From: an uncultured Pelagibacteraceae bacterium
GTDB lineage: Bacteria; Pseudomonadota; Alphaproteobacteria; Pelagibacterales; Pelagibacteraceae
Assembly: GCA_902570525.1 (NCBI GenBank)
Contig: CACFYN010000001.1
Span: 1 to 64,000, forward strand
Length of the DNA: 64,000 nt
Direction: 5' to 3'
Made by a program: the position numbers and the translations under genes. How positions within the stretch are numbered: position 1 is the stretch's first letter; each line of letters starts with the position of its first letter. The notes under the pieces are model-generated. The model did not search any database. It was given only the letters and a program-made list of their open reading frames with translations, and was not told where the DNA came from. This document shows positions 54,856 through 64,000 of the stretch, in pieces.

Positions 54856-56661
54856 CTATTCTTTATTAATTTTTAAAACACCTATAAATGCTTCTTGAGG
54901 TATTTCTACTTTGCCAAACTGCTTTGATCTTGCTTTACCTTTTTTTTGTTTGTCCAACAATTTTCGCTTTCTGTCGCGCGCTCCTCCTCCATGTATTTTG
55001 GTCAATACATCTTTTTTAAAACCTTTTATTGTTTCTCTGGCAATAATCTTTCCCCCTATTGCTGCTTGAACAGGTATCATGAAATTGTGTCGTGGTATTA
55101 GATCTTTCAGTTTTTCACATACTTCTCTACCAATAGTTTGGGCAAAATCTTTGTGCACCATCATTGCTAATGCATCTACTGGCTCTGTGTTTACCAGTAT
55201 TGACAATTTAACTAAATCTCCCTCTTTATGGTCAATTATCTCGTAGTCAAAGCTAGCGTATCCACTTGTTATTGATTTAAGTCTATCATTAAAATCAAAG
55301 ACAACTTCATTAAGAGGTATTTCATAATTTAAAACTGCTCTATTTCCTGAATAATTTAAATTTGTTTGTACGCCTCTTTTACTTTGGCATATTTTAATAA
55401 TTGATCCAAGATACTGATCTGGTGTTATTATTGTAGCTTTTATCCATGGCTCCTCTATTAATTTAATCAATGTAGGATCTGGTAAATTTGATGGATTTTG
55501 TAAGTCCATAATTTTACCATTGTTTAAGTGAACTTTATAAACAACTCCTGGAGTAGTTGTTAAAAGATTTATATCAAATTCCCTCTCCAATCTTTCAGTA
55601 ATAATTTCTAAATGTAAAAGCCCGAGAAATCCACACCGAAAACCTAAGCCTAAAGCAGAGGAAGATTCAGCCTCGTAAGAAAAACTTGAATCGTTTAGCT
55701 TAAGTTTGGCTAAACCATCTTTTAATTTCTGATATTCAGAGCTGTCCACTGGAAATAGGCCGCAAAATACAACTGGTTTGCTTGGTTTAAATCCTGGTAA
55801 AGCTTGTTTTAAAGGTTTGGATGTTTCGCAAATTGTATCACCTACTTTAGTTTCAGATAAGTTTTTGATTCCTGTGATTATAAACCCTATCTCACCTGAG
55901 TTTAACTCCTCTACATCTTTAGGTTTTGGGGTAAAAACGCCTACTTTTTCAACAACATATTCTTGATTTGTTGACATCATTTTAATTTTCATATTTTTAG
56001 TTATTTTTCCGTCTATAATTCTTACAAGAGTAACAACTCCTAGATAGGAGTCGTACCAACTATCTACCAAAAGACATTTAAGATCATCATTTTTGTTACC
56101 CTTTGGGGGAGGTAAGATTTTAATAATTTTCTCTAAAATTTCGTCTATACCTTCACCAGTTTTTCCTGAACATGGCACAGCATTTGATGTTTCAATACCA
56201 ATTACATCTTCTATTTGATTTTTTGTTTTATCTATTTCTGAGGCTGGTAAATCAATTTTATTGAGAACTGGAATTATCTCATGATCAATTTCCATTGCTT
56301 GGTAAACATTTGCGAGTGTTTGTGCTTCTACTCCTTGAGTACTGTCTACAATTAATATTGATCCTTCGCATGCATAGAGAGATCTGCTTACTTCATAACT
56401 AAAGTCTACATGTCCTGGTGTATCTATAATATTTAAAATAAAATTTTTTCCCTCTTTTGATTTATAATTTAATTTAACCGTTTGAGCTTTAATTGTAATG
56501 CCTCTTTCTCTCTCAATATCCATAGAGTCAAGAACTTGTTCTTTCATCTCTCTTTCTGTTAATCCTCCACACCTATGAATTATTCTGTCTGCTATTGTAG
56601 ATTTGCCATGATCAATATGCGCGATTATTGCAAAATTTCTTATATTATCAATTGTAGACAT
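54856..56661 (-). CDS. lepA: Elongation factor 4 (LepA)
   Basis: 601-residue translational GTPase: G1 [10 protein letters not shown]2 [11 protein letters not shown]3 [10 protein letters not shown]4 NKIDLP, then the EF-G-like domains and the LepA C-terminal domain ([19 protein letters not shown]). It acts on stalled or initiating ribosomes. It starts 3 bases after the pheT stop. Confidence 0.97.
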   Translation of the reverse strand: MSTIDNIRNFAIIAHIDHGKSTIADRIIHRCGGLTEREMKEQVLDSMDIERERGITIKAQTVKLNYKSKEGKNFILNIIDTPGHVDFSYEVSRSLYACEGSILIVDSTQGVEAQTLANVYQAMEIDHEIIPVLNKIDLPASEIDKTKNQIEDVIGIETSNAVPCSGKTGEGIDEILEKIIKILPPPKGNKNDDLKCLLVDSWYDSYLGVVTLVRIIDGKITKNMKIKMMSTNQEYVVEKVGVFTPKPKDVEELNSGEIGFIITGIKNLSETKVGDTICETSKPLKQALPGFKPSKPVVFCGLFPVDSSEYQKLKDGLAKLKLNDSSFSYEAESSSALGLGFRCGFLGLLHLEIITERLEREFDINLLTTTPGVVYKVHLNNGKIMDLQNPSNLPDPTLIKLIEEPWIKATIITPDQYLGSIIKICQSKRGVQTNLNYSGNRAVLNYEIPLNEVVFDFNDRLKSITSGYASFDYEIIDHKEGDLVKLSILVNTEPVDALAMMVHKDFAQTIGREVCEKLKDLIPRHNFMIPVQAAIGGKIIARETIKGFKKDVLTKIHGGGARDRKRKLLDKQKKGKARSKQFGKVEIPQEAFIGVLKINKE

Positions 56662-56664
56662 TGT

Positions 56665-59073
56665 TTATGATCTTATTTTAGCACCAGATTTTGTCTCAAC
56701 TGTTGAAATAATCAATTTATTAATTTTTTCTAAATCATGATCATTCAATGATTTATCCATCGATTGAATTGTAACATTTAAAGCAATCGATTTTTTATCA
56801 TTTGGAATATTTTCTCCTTCATATAAATCAAAAACTTTTACATCCCTTATTAAACTATTATCAATCTCTGAAATAATTTTAACTAATTCTTGAACTTTAA
56901 AAGTTTTATCTATTATAAATGCAAAATCTCTTTCTGATTTTTGAAAATCTGAAAATTGATATTTCCTTTTTTGATCTTTCAATTTGTTTTTGCTAAGTTT
57001 AACTCTATCAAGATATATTTCGAATAATATAAGTGCTTCTGTTTTTATTTCTAATTTTTGCAAAATATTTGGATGAATTTCTCCAAAGTAAGCAATTGGG
57101 ACTCTTTCACCATTATTTTGATTTATAGATCCTGATTTTCCTGGATGGTAATAACTCGGCGCCTTAGATGTTATTTTAAATTTATTTTGATCAAGCCCTA
57201 TTTCGACTAAGCTTTGAATTACATCCCTCTTGGCGTCGAAAACATCTAATTTTCTCTCTTTTTCTATCCAATTAAGTCTAGAAACCAGTCCTGACCTCAA
57301 TGCACCGATTACTATCTCTTGTTGACCAGGTTTATTTCCATAAAATGTAGGACCAATTTCAAATAATGATATATCCTTTATATCTCTATCGAGATTTTTC
57401 TTTAAATAAGACAGCAAGTTTGAAAAAATTGAGCTTCTCAAAACATTTAAATCTGAACTTATTGGATTTACTATTTCCACACTCTGTTTATCCCCTTTAA
57501 GCATATCGTTTATACGCGAGTCTGTAAATGACCAAGTTATAGTTTCATAATAGCCTTTAGAGGCTACAGATCTTTGTAAAAGATGAAACAACTTTTGTTG
57601 TTTATTAAGTGTTGGTTTTTTTCTAGTTTTCTCAGGTATCTCCATTTTGATTTTGTCATAGCCTTTAATTCTTACTATTTCCTCCACAACATCTATTGCT
57701 TGAGCTATATCATGCCTCCAAGATGGTACTGTAAGATTAAAATGTCCCTCATTTTGTTTCACCAAAAAACCTAAATCTTTTAATATTCTAATTATTTCAT
57801 TACTCTTAATTTCAAATCCGGTAATTTGTTTAAACAAACCTATTGGAAACTTTACGTTTTTATTTTTAAATTTTTCATTTTTAACAACATCTAACTTACT
57901 GACAGTTCCACCGCAGATTTTTTGAATTAATTCTGCAGCTTTAACAAGTCCTTCTTCTATCGAATTCGGATCTATTCCTCTTTCAAATCTAAATTTAGCG
58001 TCTGTATCAATTCCAAGTCTTTTAGATGTTGATCTTATTGATTTTGGCTCAAAATATGCTGATTCTAAAAGAATATTTGTTGTTCCTAATTCTGTTCCAG
58101 ACTTAGTTCCACCAATAATTCCTCCGAGACCTAAAACACCTGAATTATCAGATATAACACACATGCCTTCGTCTAATATGTATTTTTTATTATCTAAAGC
58201 ATCTAATTTTTCGCCTTTTTTTGAGTTTCTTACAATGATGCCCTTATCAATTTTATCTGCATCATATGCGTGAAGTGGTCTATTAAGATCTATCATTATG
58301 TAATTAGTTATATCAACTACTGCTGAGATAGGCTTTTGGCCTAAAGATAATATTTTATCTTTTAGCCATTTTGGACTTTCTGTATTCTTTATTCCTTTAA
58401 TTAAACAACTGCCAAATGAAGTGCATCCTTGGTTTTTTTCTTTTGTAATTTTTACCTTGATTTTCTGTGATCCTGAGAATTTAATTTTATGTAATTTTTT
58501 TTGTTTAAGTTTGCCAGCTCCAGCTGCAGCTAAGTCCCTGGCTACACCTTTTACTCCAAGACAATCAGCTCTATTAGGAGTTATTGAAAGATCTATAACT
58601 TTAGGGCTACTATTTTTAAAATATTTTTTTCCTATCTGGTTGCCATATTTTTTTACATTTAAATCTATTATTCCTTCACTCTCATTCGATATATTTAATT
58701 CTGATTCAGAACAGAGCATTCCATATGAAGTTACTCCTCTTATCTTGCTAACTGATAATTTCATTTGATTTTTAGGAATAATTGTTCCTGGTGGGGCGTA
58801 TACAGTATATAAATTATTTTTTGCATTTGGTGCACCGCAAACAACTTTTACTGTTTCACTTTTTCCTATATCAACGTCACATAATCTTAATCTATCTGCA
58901 TTTGGGTGTTTTTCTGTATTTACAATTTTACCTACAATAAAATCATCAAATTCAGATGTCTGATTTTCAAAGCTTTCGACCTCTAAACCTATATTTGTTA
59001 ATTTATCAATAATCTTATGATCGTTTAACTTTGTATCCAAATGGTCTGTCAGCCAATCAACCGCAAATTTCAT
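56665..59073 (-). CDS. pheT: Phenylalanine-tRNA ligase beta subunit
   Basis: 802-residue full-length beta chain: N-terminal EMAP-like tRNA-binding domain ([25 protein letters not shown]), B3/B4 editing domain with [14 protein letters not shown] and [13 protein letters not shown]5, the catalytic-like core, and a C-terminal ferredoxin-fold anticodon domain ([16 protein letters not shown]). It overlaps pheS by 4 bases. Confidence 0.96.
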   Translation of the reverse strand: MKFAVDWLTDHLDTKLNDHKIIDKLTNIGLEVESFENQTSEFDDFIVGKIVNTEKHPNADRLRLCDVDIGKSETVKVVCGAPNAKNNLYTVYAPPGTIIPKNQMKLSVSKIRGVTSYGMLCSESELNISNESEGIIDLNVKKYGNQIGKKYFKNSSPKVIDLSITPNRADCLGVKGVARDLAAAGAGKLKQKKLHKIKFSGSQKIKVKITKEKNQGCTSFGSCLIKGIKNTESPKWLKDKILSLGQKPISAVVDITNYIMIDLNRPLHAYDADKIDKGIIVRNSKKGEKLDALDNKKYILDEGMCVISDNSGVLGLGGIIGGTKSGTELGTTNILLESAYFEPKSIRSTSKRLGIDTDAKFRFERGIDPNSIEEGLVKAAELIQKICGGTVSKLDVVKNEKFKNKNVKFPIGLFKQITGFEIKSNEIIRILKDLGFLVKQNEGHFNLTVPSWRHDIAQAIDVVEEIVRIKGYDKIKMEIPEKTRKKPTLNKQQKLFHLLQRSVASKGYYETITWSFTDSRINDMLKGDKQSVEIVNPISSDLNVLRSSIFSNLLSYLKKNLDRDIKDISLFEIGPTFYGNKPGQQEIVIGALRSGLVSRLNWIEKERKLDVFDAKRDVIQSLVEIGLDQNKFKITSKAPSYYHPGKSGSINQNNGERVPIAYFGEIHPNILQKLEIKTEALILFEIYLDRVKLSKNKLKDQKRKYQFSDFQKSERDFAFIIDKTFKVQELVKIISEIDNSLIRDVKVFDLYEGENIPNDKKSIALNVTIQSMDKSLNDHDLEKINKLIISTVETKSGAKIRS

Positions 59074-60137
59074 CTACTCAATCCTCTGTAGTTCGAGGGA
59101 ACATCAAGAGGATCAAATCCAAAATGACTTATCCACCTATAATCTGTATCAAAGAAAGCTCTCAAATCATTTATTCCATATTTTAGCATTGCCAATCTAT
59201 CTATACCTATACCAAATGCATAACCTTGATACTTCGAAGTATTTACTTTTACATTTTTTAAAACATTTGGATGAACCATTCCACAGCCTAAAATTTCTAA
59301 CCATTTATCCCCTTCTCCAATAATTATTTTTCCATCTTTTAATTCGTAGCCTATGTCAACCTCTGCTGATGGCTCTGTAAATGGAAAATGACTTGGTCTA
59401 AACCTCATTTTGATTTTTTCTACCTCAAAGAATTCTTTTATAAAATGATTTAAACATCCTTTTAAATGTCCCATATTAATATTTTTATCAATGTGAAGAC
59501 CTTCTACTTGGTGAAACATTGGCGCATGTGTTTGATCGCTATCGGATCTATAAGTTCTACCTGGAGCAATTATTTTAAATGGAGGTTTACCTTTCAACAT
59601 TGTTCTTACTTGCACTGGAGAAGTATGAGTTCTTAATAAAAATTCTTTCTTATGATCTAAATAAAAAGTATCATGCATGTCTCTTGCTGGATGGTTATCT
59701 GGTGTATTGAGTGCTGTAAAATTATTATATTCATTCTCGACATCAGGACCTTCCTCGACACTAAAACCTATTTCTGAAAATATTGATGATATTTCATCAA
59801 TAACTTGTGACACTGGGTGTATTTTACCTTGAACAAAACTTCTTTCTGGTAATGTTACATCGACTTTTTCACTTTGAAGTTTCGAATTAATTTGTTCAAT
59901 TTCAAAATCCTTTATTTTTTTTTCAATAGCAGTTTGAATTTCATCTTTTGCAGAATTCACCTCAGATGCAAATTTTTTTTTTTCATCTGCAGATATGTTT
60001 GAAATTTTTTTAAATTCATTTGTAATTTTTCCGTTTTTGCCAAACAATTCTGACTTAATTTGATTTATATTTTCAAGACTTATATTTTCACTTAGTTTTT
60101 TTAGATACTCTTCTTTTAATTTTAAAATATCAGACAT
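59070..60137 (-). CDS. pheS: Phenylalanine-tRNA ligase alpha subunit
   Basis: 355 residues with an N-terminal coiled-coil (about 1-90) and the class II catalytic core: [33 protein letters not shown] (motif 2), and [14 protein letters not shown] (motif 3). It charges tRNA-Phe with PheT. No Phe-rich leader ORF was found upstream; rplT ends 43 bases before it. Confidence 0.96.
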   Translation of the reverse strand: MSDILKLKEEYLKKLSENISLENINQIKSELFGKNGKITNEFKKISNISADEKKKFASEVNSAKDEIQTAIEKKIKDFEIEQINSKLQSEKVDVTLPERSFVQGKIHPVSQVIDEISSIFSEIGFSVEEGPDVENEYNNFTALNTPDNHPARDMHDTFYLDHKKEFLLRTHTSPVQVRTMLKGKPPFKIIAPGRTYRSDSDQTHAPMFHQVEGLHIDKNINMGHLKGCLNHFIKEFFEVEKIKMRFRPSHFPFTEPSAEVDIGYELKDGKIIIGEGDKWLEILGCGMVHPNVLKNVKVNTSKYQGYAFGIGIDRLAMLKYGINDLRAFFDTDYRWISHFGFDPLDVPSNYRGLSR

Positions 60138-60180
60138 TTTGGTAGAATATTTCTTAAGCTAAGAAAAACAATAGAGAAGA

Positions 60181-60537
60181 TTAGTTTAATGCTGCTTGAG
60201 CCTTTTTAACTATAGTTTTAAATGCCTCTGGGTTATCATATGCTATTTCTGCTAGAATTTTTCTATCAAGTTTAATACCAGATTTATTTAATCCATTGAT
60301 AAATTTTGAATAAGTTAAGCCTTCAGATCTAACTCCGGCATTAATTCTCTGTATCCATAAGGACTTAAATTCCCTTTTTTTATTTCTTCGATCTCTGTAA
60401 GCATATTGCATGGCTTTTTCCATTGCTTGTCTAGCAACTCTGATTGTATTTTTTCTTCTCCCCCACTGACCTTTAACCGCTTTGAGAACTTTTTTATGTT
60501 TAGCTCGACTGGTAACACCTCTTTTTACTCTAGCCAT
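60181..60537 (-). CDS. rplT: 50S ribosomal protein L20
   Basis: 118 residues; [52 protein letters not shown] and [11 protein letters not shown] are the family sequence. L20 assembles early on 23S rRNA and in many bacteria represses its own operon. The infC-rpmI-rplT order is standard and rpmI ends 1 base upstream. Confidence 0.97.
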   Translation of the reverse strand: MARVKRGVTSRAKHKKVLKAVKGQWGRRKNTIRVARQAMEKAMQYAYRDRRNKKREFKSLWIQRINAGVRSEGLTYSKFINGLNKSGIKLDRKILAEIAYDNPEAFKTIVKKAQAALN

Positions 60538-60538
60538 T

Positions 60539-60745
60539 TTATCCTCTTAAATTGTATGGCATATAAGATTTTACTATTTTACCGTCTTGTTTTGCCATAA
60601 TAGTTGTTCCTCTTTGTTTCCTAATTTGTGAATTTGTTCTTTTTATCATTCCATGTCTTTTACCAGCTTGTGGCATCACTACTTTGCCTCTAGCTGTTAT
60701 TTTAAATCTTTTTTTTGCTGAGCTTTTTGTTTTTAATTTCGGCAT
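60539..60745 (-). CDS. rpmI: 50S ribosomal protein L35
   Basis: 68 residues: [18 protein letters not shown] and [19 protein letters not shown] are the L35 sequence. It sits between infC and rplT. The 53-base gap to infC is the longest in this operon and is the place where autoregulatory leaders occur, but I see no clear structure. Confidence 0.96.
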   Translation of the reverse strand: MPKLKTKSSAKKRFKITARGKVVMPQAGKRHGMIKRTNSQIRKQRGTTIMAKQDGKIVKSYMPYNLRG

Positions 60746-60798
60746 ATGTGGCCGATTTTATACAAATATTATAATTGAAATACAACCTTAATTATTGA

Positions 60799-61344
60799 TT
60801 ACAATGGCTGAATTACCATTATCATCTGTTTTCCATCGAATTTTGGTTGAAGTTCTATTTTTCCTACTGATGACATGTCTGTCTTAATTTTTTCCATTAA
60901 CTCATTTCCTAAATGTTTGTGCTGCAGTTCCCTTCCCTTAAATCTAATTGTAAATTTTACTTTGTCGCCTTTAGTTAAAAATTTTTGAGCGTTTTTAATT
61001 TTAAAGGTGTAATCGTGAACTTCTGTAACTGGCCTGAGCTTAATTTCTTTTAAGTCAACTTTTTTTTGTTTTTTCTTAGCTTTGTTTGCTTTCTTTTGAG
61101 CATCATATTTAAATTTTCCCATATCCATTATTTTACATACAGGTGGATTTGCATTTGGAGATATTTCAATTAAATCTAAACCTTCTTCTTTTGCTATTGA
61201 AATAGCTTCATTAGTATTTAGTATTCCAAGATTTTCTCCATTGCTTGATATAACTTGAACCTCTGGAGAGAAAATTCTATTGTTTGATCTCGGACCTTTA
61301 TTTTTATTTCTCCGCTGAAAATGATTTCTATGATGATCTGCCAC
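60799..61344 (-). CDS. infC: Translation initiation factor IF-3 (GTG start)
   Basis: 181 residues: N-domain VISSNGENLGILNTNEAISIAKEEGLDLIEISPNANPPVCKIMD, basic linker AQKKANKAKKKQKK, C-domain FLTKGDKVKFTIRFKGRELQH. IF-3 checks start codons and keeps subunits apart. The full N-terminus requires the GTG at 61344, which directly follows the thrS stop (TAA GTG) and has no clear Shine-Dalgarno sequence. Confidence 0.95.
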   Translation of the reverse strand: MADHHRNHFQRRNKNKGPRSNNRIFSPEVQVISSNGENLGILNTNEAISIAKEEGLDLIEISPNANPPVCKIMDMGKFKYDAQKKANKAKKKQKKVDLKEIKLRPVTEVHDYTFKIKNAQKFLTKGDKVKFTIRFKGRELQHKHLGNELMEKIKTDMSSVGKIELQPKFDGKQMIMVIQPL

Positions 61345-63264
61345 TTAATTTAGGGATGCTTGATTTAAAGCAGAATATTTTTTGATAAAATCTTTTAGCT
61401 TCATATTTTCTTGTTTTTTATTATCTAATTCTCTAATAGTTACACTGTCACTGTCAACTTCTTTTTTACCACAAATTAGTAAAACTGGCACTTTAGACAG
61501 TGAATGCTCTCGAATTTTATAATTTAAATTATGATTCTTTAAATCTACTTCACAATTTAATCCAACATCTCTAAGTTTATCAGCTACTACTGAAGCATAT
61601 TTATCGAATTCATCTGATACAGGTATAACTACTACTTGAAGAGGACTAATCCAAAATGGAAGTTTTCCTGCATAATTTTCTATGAGGATTCCGATAAATC
61701 TCTCTAGTGATCCAAAAAGAGCTCTGTGTAACATTACAGGAACTTTTTTTGAACCATCTTTGTCAACAAATGTAGCGCCTAATCTTTCAGGTAAGTTTAA
61801 ATCAACTTGCAATGTTCCACACTGCCAATCTCTTCCTATTGCATCTCTCAAGACAAACTCAATCTTAGGACCATAAAAGGCGCCTTCGCCCTTATTGATT
61901 GAATATTCTAATTTTGTTGCTTTAACTGCATCTAACAAAGCTGCTTCTGATTTATCCCAAACCTTATCGTCACCTACTCTTACCTCGGGTCTATCTGAAT
62001 ATTTGAGTATAACGTTTTTAAATCCTAAATCTTTGTAGATATCTAATATTAAATTTGTTACGCTTAAAGACTCTTCTGTAATTTGTTCTTCAGTGCAAAA
62101 AATATGTGCATCATCTTGAGTAAATGCTCTAACTCTCATGAGCCCATGTAAAGCTCCTGAGGGTTCGTACCTGTGTACCTTTCCAAACTCAGACATTTTT
62201 AATGGTAAATCTCTGTAACTCTTTAATCCTTGATTAAAAACTTGAACACATCCAGGACAATTCATTGGTTTAATTGCAAATACTTTTTCGTCTGGAGTCT
62301 TTGAAGTATACATATGTTCTCCAAATTTGTCCCAGTGGCCAGATTTTTCCCATAAAGATCTATCTAAAATTTCTGGTGTATTAATCTCTTTGTATCCAGC
62401 TTTTCTTTGTCTATCCCTCATATAATTCACAAGCTTTTGAAATAAACTCCAACCTTTTTCATGCCAAAAAACTGAACCAGGACTTTCCTCTCGGAAATGG
62501 AAAAGATCCATTTCTTTTCCAAGCTTTCTATGATCTCGTTTTTCGGCTTCTTCAATTCTTTTTAGATAAGTATCTAGGTCTTTTTGATTGGCCCAACCAG
62601 TACCATATATCCTTTGAAGCATTTCATTTTTTGAGTCGCCACGCCAATATGCTCCTGAAACTTTTGTCAATTTAAAAGCTTTTCCAATTTTACCAGAAGA
62701 CTCTAAGTGTGGGCCTCTACATAAATCATGCCAGCTATCACCATGATGATAAATTGTAAGTTCTTCATTTTCAGGTATGCTCTCAATTATTTCGGCTTTA
62801 TATTTTTCGCCAATTTTTTTAAAATGATTAATTGCTTTTTCTCTTGCCCAGACTTCTCTTTTTGTTTTCACATTTTTGTCAACTATTTCTGACATTCTTT
62901 TTTCAATTTTATTCAAATCTTCACTTGTAAAAGGTTCCTTTCTAGCAAAATCATAGTAAAAACCATTTTCAATTACTGGACCAATAGTTACCTGTGTTCC
63001 TGGATATAGTTCTTGAACAGCCATAGCCATTATATGAGCAGTATCGTGTCTGATTACTTCTAAACCCTCAGGATCCTTTGCTGTAAAAATTTTTACAGTA
63101 CTATCCTCTTTAATAGTATAATATAAATCTCTTAGTTCCCCATTCACACTCATTACTAAAGCTTGTTTTGCCAGAGATTTACTTATTTTTTCAGCAACCT
63201 CAGAACCAGTTACAGGTTTATCAAATTTTATTGTCTTACCATCTGGTAGTGTGATATTTGCCAT
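61345..63264 (-). CDS. thrS: Threonine-tRNA ligase
   Basis: 639 residues, full four-domain form: TGS domain (about 1-60, ITLPDGKTIKFDKPVTGSEVAEKI), editing domain with HDTAHIMAMAV and YHHGDSWHDLCRGPHL, class II core with NCPGCVQVFNQ, RYEPSGALHGLMRVRAFTQDDAHIFC (zinc and motif 2) and HRALFGSLERFIGILIE (motif 3), and the anticodon domain. It precedes infC with no gap, the normal gene order. Confidence 0.97.
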   Translation of the reverse strand: MANITLPDGKTIKFDKPVTGSEVAEKISKSLAKQALVMSVNGELRDLYYTIKEDSTVKIFTAKDPEGLEVIRHDTAHIMAMAVQELYPGTQVTIGPVIENGFYYDFARKEPFTSEDLNKIEKRMSEIVDKNVKTKREVWAREKAINHFKKIGEKYKAEIIESIPENEELTIYHHGDSWHDLCRGPHLESSGKIGKAFKLTKVSGAYWRGDSKNEMLQRIYGTGWANQKDLDTYLKRIEEAEKRDHRKLGKEMDLFHFREESPGSVFWHEKGWSLFQKLVNYMRDRQRKAGYKEINTPEILDRSLWEKSGHWDKFGEHMYTSKTPDEKVFAIKPMNCPGCVQVFNQGLKSYRDLPLKMSEFGKVHRYEPSGALHGLMRVRAFTQDDAHIFCTEEQITEESLSVTNLILDIYKDLGFKNVILKYSDRPEVRVGDDKVWDKSEAALLDAVKATKLEYSINKGEGAFYGPKIEFVLRDAIGRDWQCGTLQVDLNLPERLGATFVDKDGSKKVPVMLHRALFGSLERFIGILIENYAGKLPFWISPLQVVVIPVSDEFDKYASVVADKLRDVGLNCEVDLKNHNLNYKIREHSLSKVPVLLICGKKEVDSDSVTIRELDNKKQENMKLKDFIKKYSALNQASLN

Positions 63265-64000
63265 TAATTAAATAATTTCTTGTATTCTGAATAAGTATTT
63301 AAACACATTTTTTCAATATTAAATCTATTTATAACATTCTTTCTACCTTCTTTGCCCATTAATTCCAGAGTTAAAGTGTCAAGATTTATTATCTCATTAA
63401 TTTTTTTTGACAATGACTCAGCATTTCCACTCTCAAATAAAATACCAGTTTTATTGTCGATTATCGTTTCATTTGAACCTCCAATGTTACTTGCAATTAT
63501 AGGTTTTTTCATTGATTGGGCCTCTACAGAAACTCTACCAAAAGCCTCGGGCTCTATTGAGGATGAGATCACAATATCTGCTAACATATAAGCCGCTGGC
63601 ATGTATTCGCACTTACCAATAAACCTAAAATCATTGGTTAGATTGTACTGTTCAACTAATCTTTCAAGTTTTTTTTTATAAACTGTTCTACCTTGGTCGT
63701 TACCTAAAATAACAGCTGTAAAGTCCACGTCAGCATTTAATTTTTTGAATTTATTAATTGCCTCGATAAATAATTCTTGACCTTTCCAAGATGTCAACCT
63801 GCCTGGTAAAAGAATTACCTTACTATTATCTTCTATTTGCCAAAGAGTTTTCAATTTACTAACACTATTTTTCTTTAAGTTTTCTTGATCAAAATATTCA
63901 GTGTTAATGCCTCTAAAAATAACAAGAAATTTTTTTTTTGAATTTAAGTACTTGAGATAATTTTCGTTTATATGTGAAAAAATAAAGTTTGATCCAGCAA
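63264..64000 (-). CDS. Glycosyltransferase family 4, 5' end cut by window
   Basis: The frame stays open to the window edge (about 245 residues visible), so the N-terminal donor-independent domain is missing. The GT-B C-terminal domain is clear: FRGINTEYFDQ, LLPGRLTSWKGQELFIEA, FRFIGKCEYMPAAYMLADIVISSSIEPEAFGRVSVEAQSMKKPIIASNIGG (E-x7-E region) and GILFESGNAESL. It transfers a sugar from a nucleotide donor, probably in LPS or surface glycan synthesis. Its stop overlaps the thrS start by 1 base. A TTG-initiated short form starting at 63854 would lose conserved sequence and is not credible. Confidence 0.9.
   Translation of the reverse strand, partial: AGSNFIFSHINENYLKYLNSKKKFLVIFRGINTEYFDQENLKKNSVSKLKTLWQIEDNSKVILLPGRLTSWKGQELFIEAINKFKKLNADVDFTAVILGNDQGRTVYKKKLERLVEQYNLTNDFRFIGKCEYMPAAYMLADIVISSSIEPEAFGRVSVEAQSMKKPIIASNIGGSNETIIDNKTGILFESGNAESLSKKINEIINLDTLTLELMGKEGRKNVINRFNIEKMCLNTYSEYKKLFN

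Noticed and set aside
60315-60518. 67-codon minus-strand frame overlapping rplT
   Set aside because: Out-of-frame reading of the L20 gene; L20 is unambiguous.
63264-63854. Complete short glycosyltransferase starting at a TTG
   Set aside because: The frame continues to the window edge with conserved FRGINTEYF sequence, so the gene is cut, not short.

Overview
The window looks like a piece of chromosome from a streamlined marine alphaproteobacterium of the SAR11 clade (Pelagibacterales, Candidatus Pelagibacter-like). The evidence is very A+T-rich DNA with Lys/Asn/Ile-heavy proteins, almost no intergenic space, many 1-50 nt gene overlaps (often ATGA or TAATG), and alphaproteobacterial gene neighbourhoods: rnd-kdsD-lptC-lptB, trpF-trpB-trpA-accD-folC, rpmH-rnpA-yidD-yidC, murA-DUF2948-hisD-infA, and RegB and CobST homologues. 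The tRNA-His also lacks an encoded G-1 and has A73, a trait known only from a subset of Alphaproteobacteria. The assignment is inference from gene content; no database was searched.

Layout. 1-12080 (+) is one long co-directional run: the end of an RNase D-like gene, Kdo/LPS-transport genes, aroA, cmk, rpsA, ihfB, pyrF, trpFBA, accD and folC. 12077-14786 (-) holds trxA, an exonuclease I (sbcB) and rmuC. 14787-16461 is a small accessory pocket. It contains a cut-down 5' end of a C5-cytosine DNA methyltransferase, an unrecognised 161-codon ORF in the same frame after one stop codon, a phage-type PD-(D/E)XK exonuclease, and a possible 43-residue membrane peptide.

16447-24364 (-) is a histidine, translation and cell-wall block: dcd, murA, DUF2948, hisD, infA (CTG start), tRNA-Phe, a cold-shock gene, then a tiny histidine-rich ORF, tRNA-His, hisS, hisZ and hisG. 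tRNA-Thr and a VTT-family membrane protein follow. 25359-32659 (+) carries rpmH-rnpA-yidD-yidC, argB, a HAD nucleotidase, dapD, dapE, and a pair of overlapping genes for a histone-deacetylase-like hydrolase and a SET-domain methyltransferase. 32649-36765 (-) holds truA, fmt, def and two envelope proteins of unknown role. 36828-41985 (+) holds aroK, aroB, a DnaJ-domain protein, cobS and cobT, with bolA antisense. 41986-45570 (-) holds a RegB-type sensor kinase, gyrB and tRNA-Ser.

45578-54853 is a mixed-strand surface-polysaccharide island next to tRNA-Ser: formyltransferase, epimerases, aminotransferase, glycosyltransferases, FkbM methyltransferase, SGNH protein and sugar oxidoreductase. It reads as the variable part of the window. 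54856-63264 (-) returns to core translation genes: lepA, pheT, pheS, rplT, rpmI, infC (GTG start) and thrS. The window ends inside a family-4 glycosyltransferase.

Most of the window is housekeeping. Points most worth a second look: the His-rich mini-ORF ahead of tRNA-His/hisS/hisZ/hisG; the CTG start of infA; CMP kinase with an altered P-loop (Lys to Ala) and TrpB with an altered active-site loop; the deacetylase/SET gene pair; the methyltransferase remnant beside a phage-type exonuclease; and CobS/CobT beside a DnaJ protein with no cobalamin genes in view.
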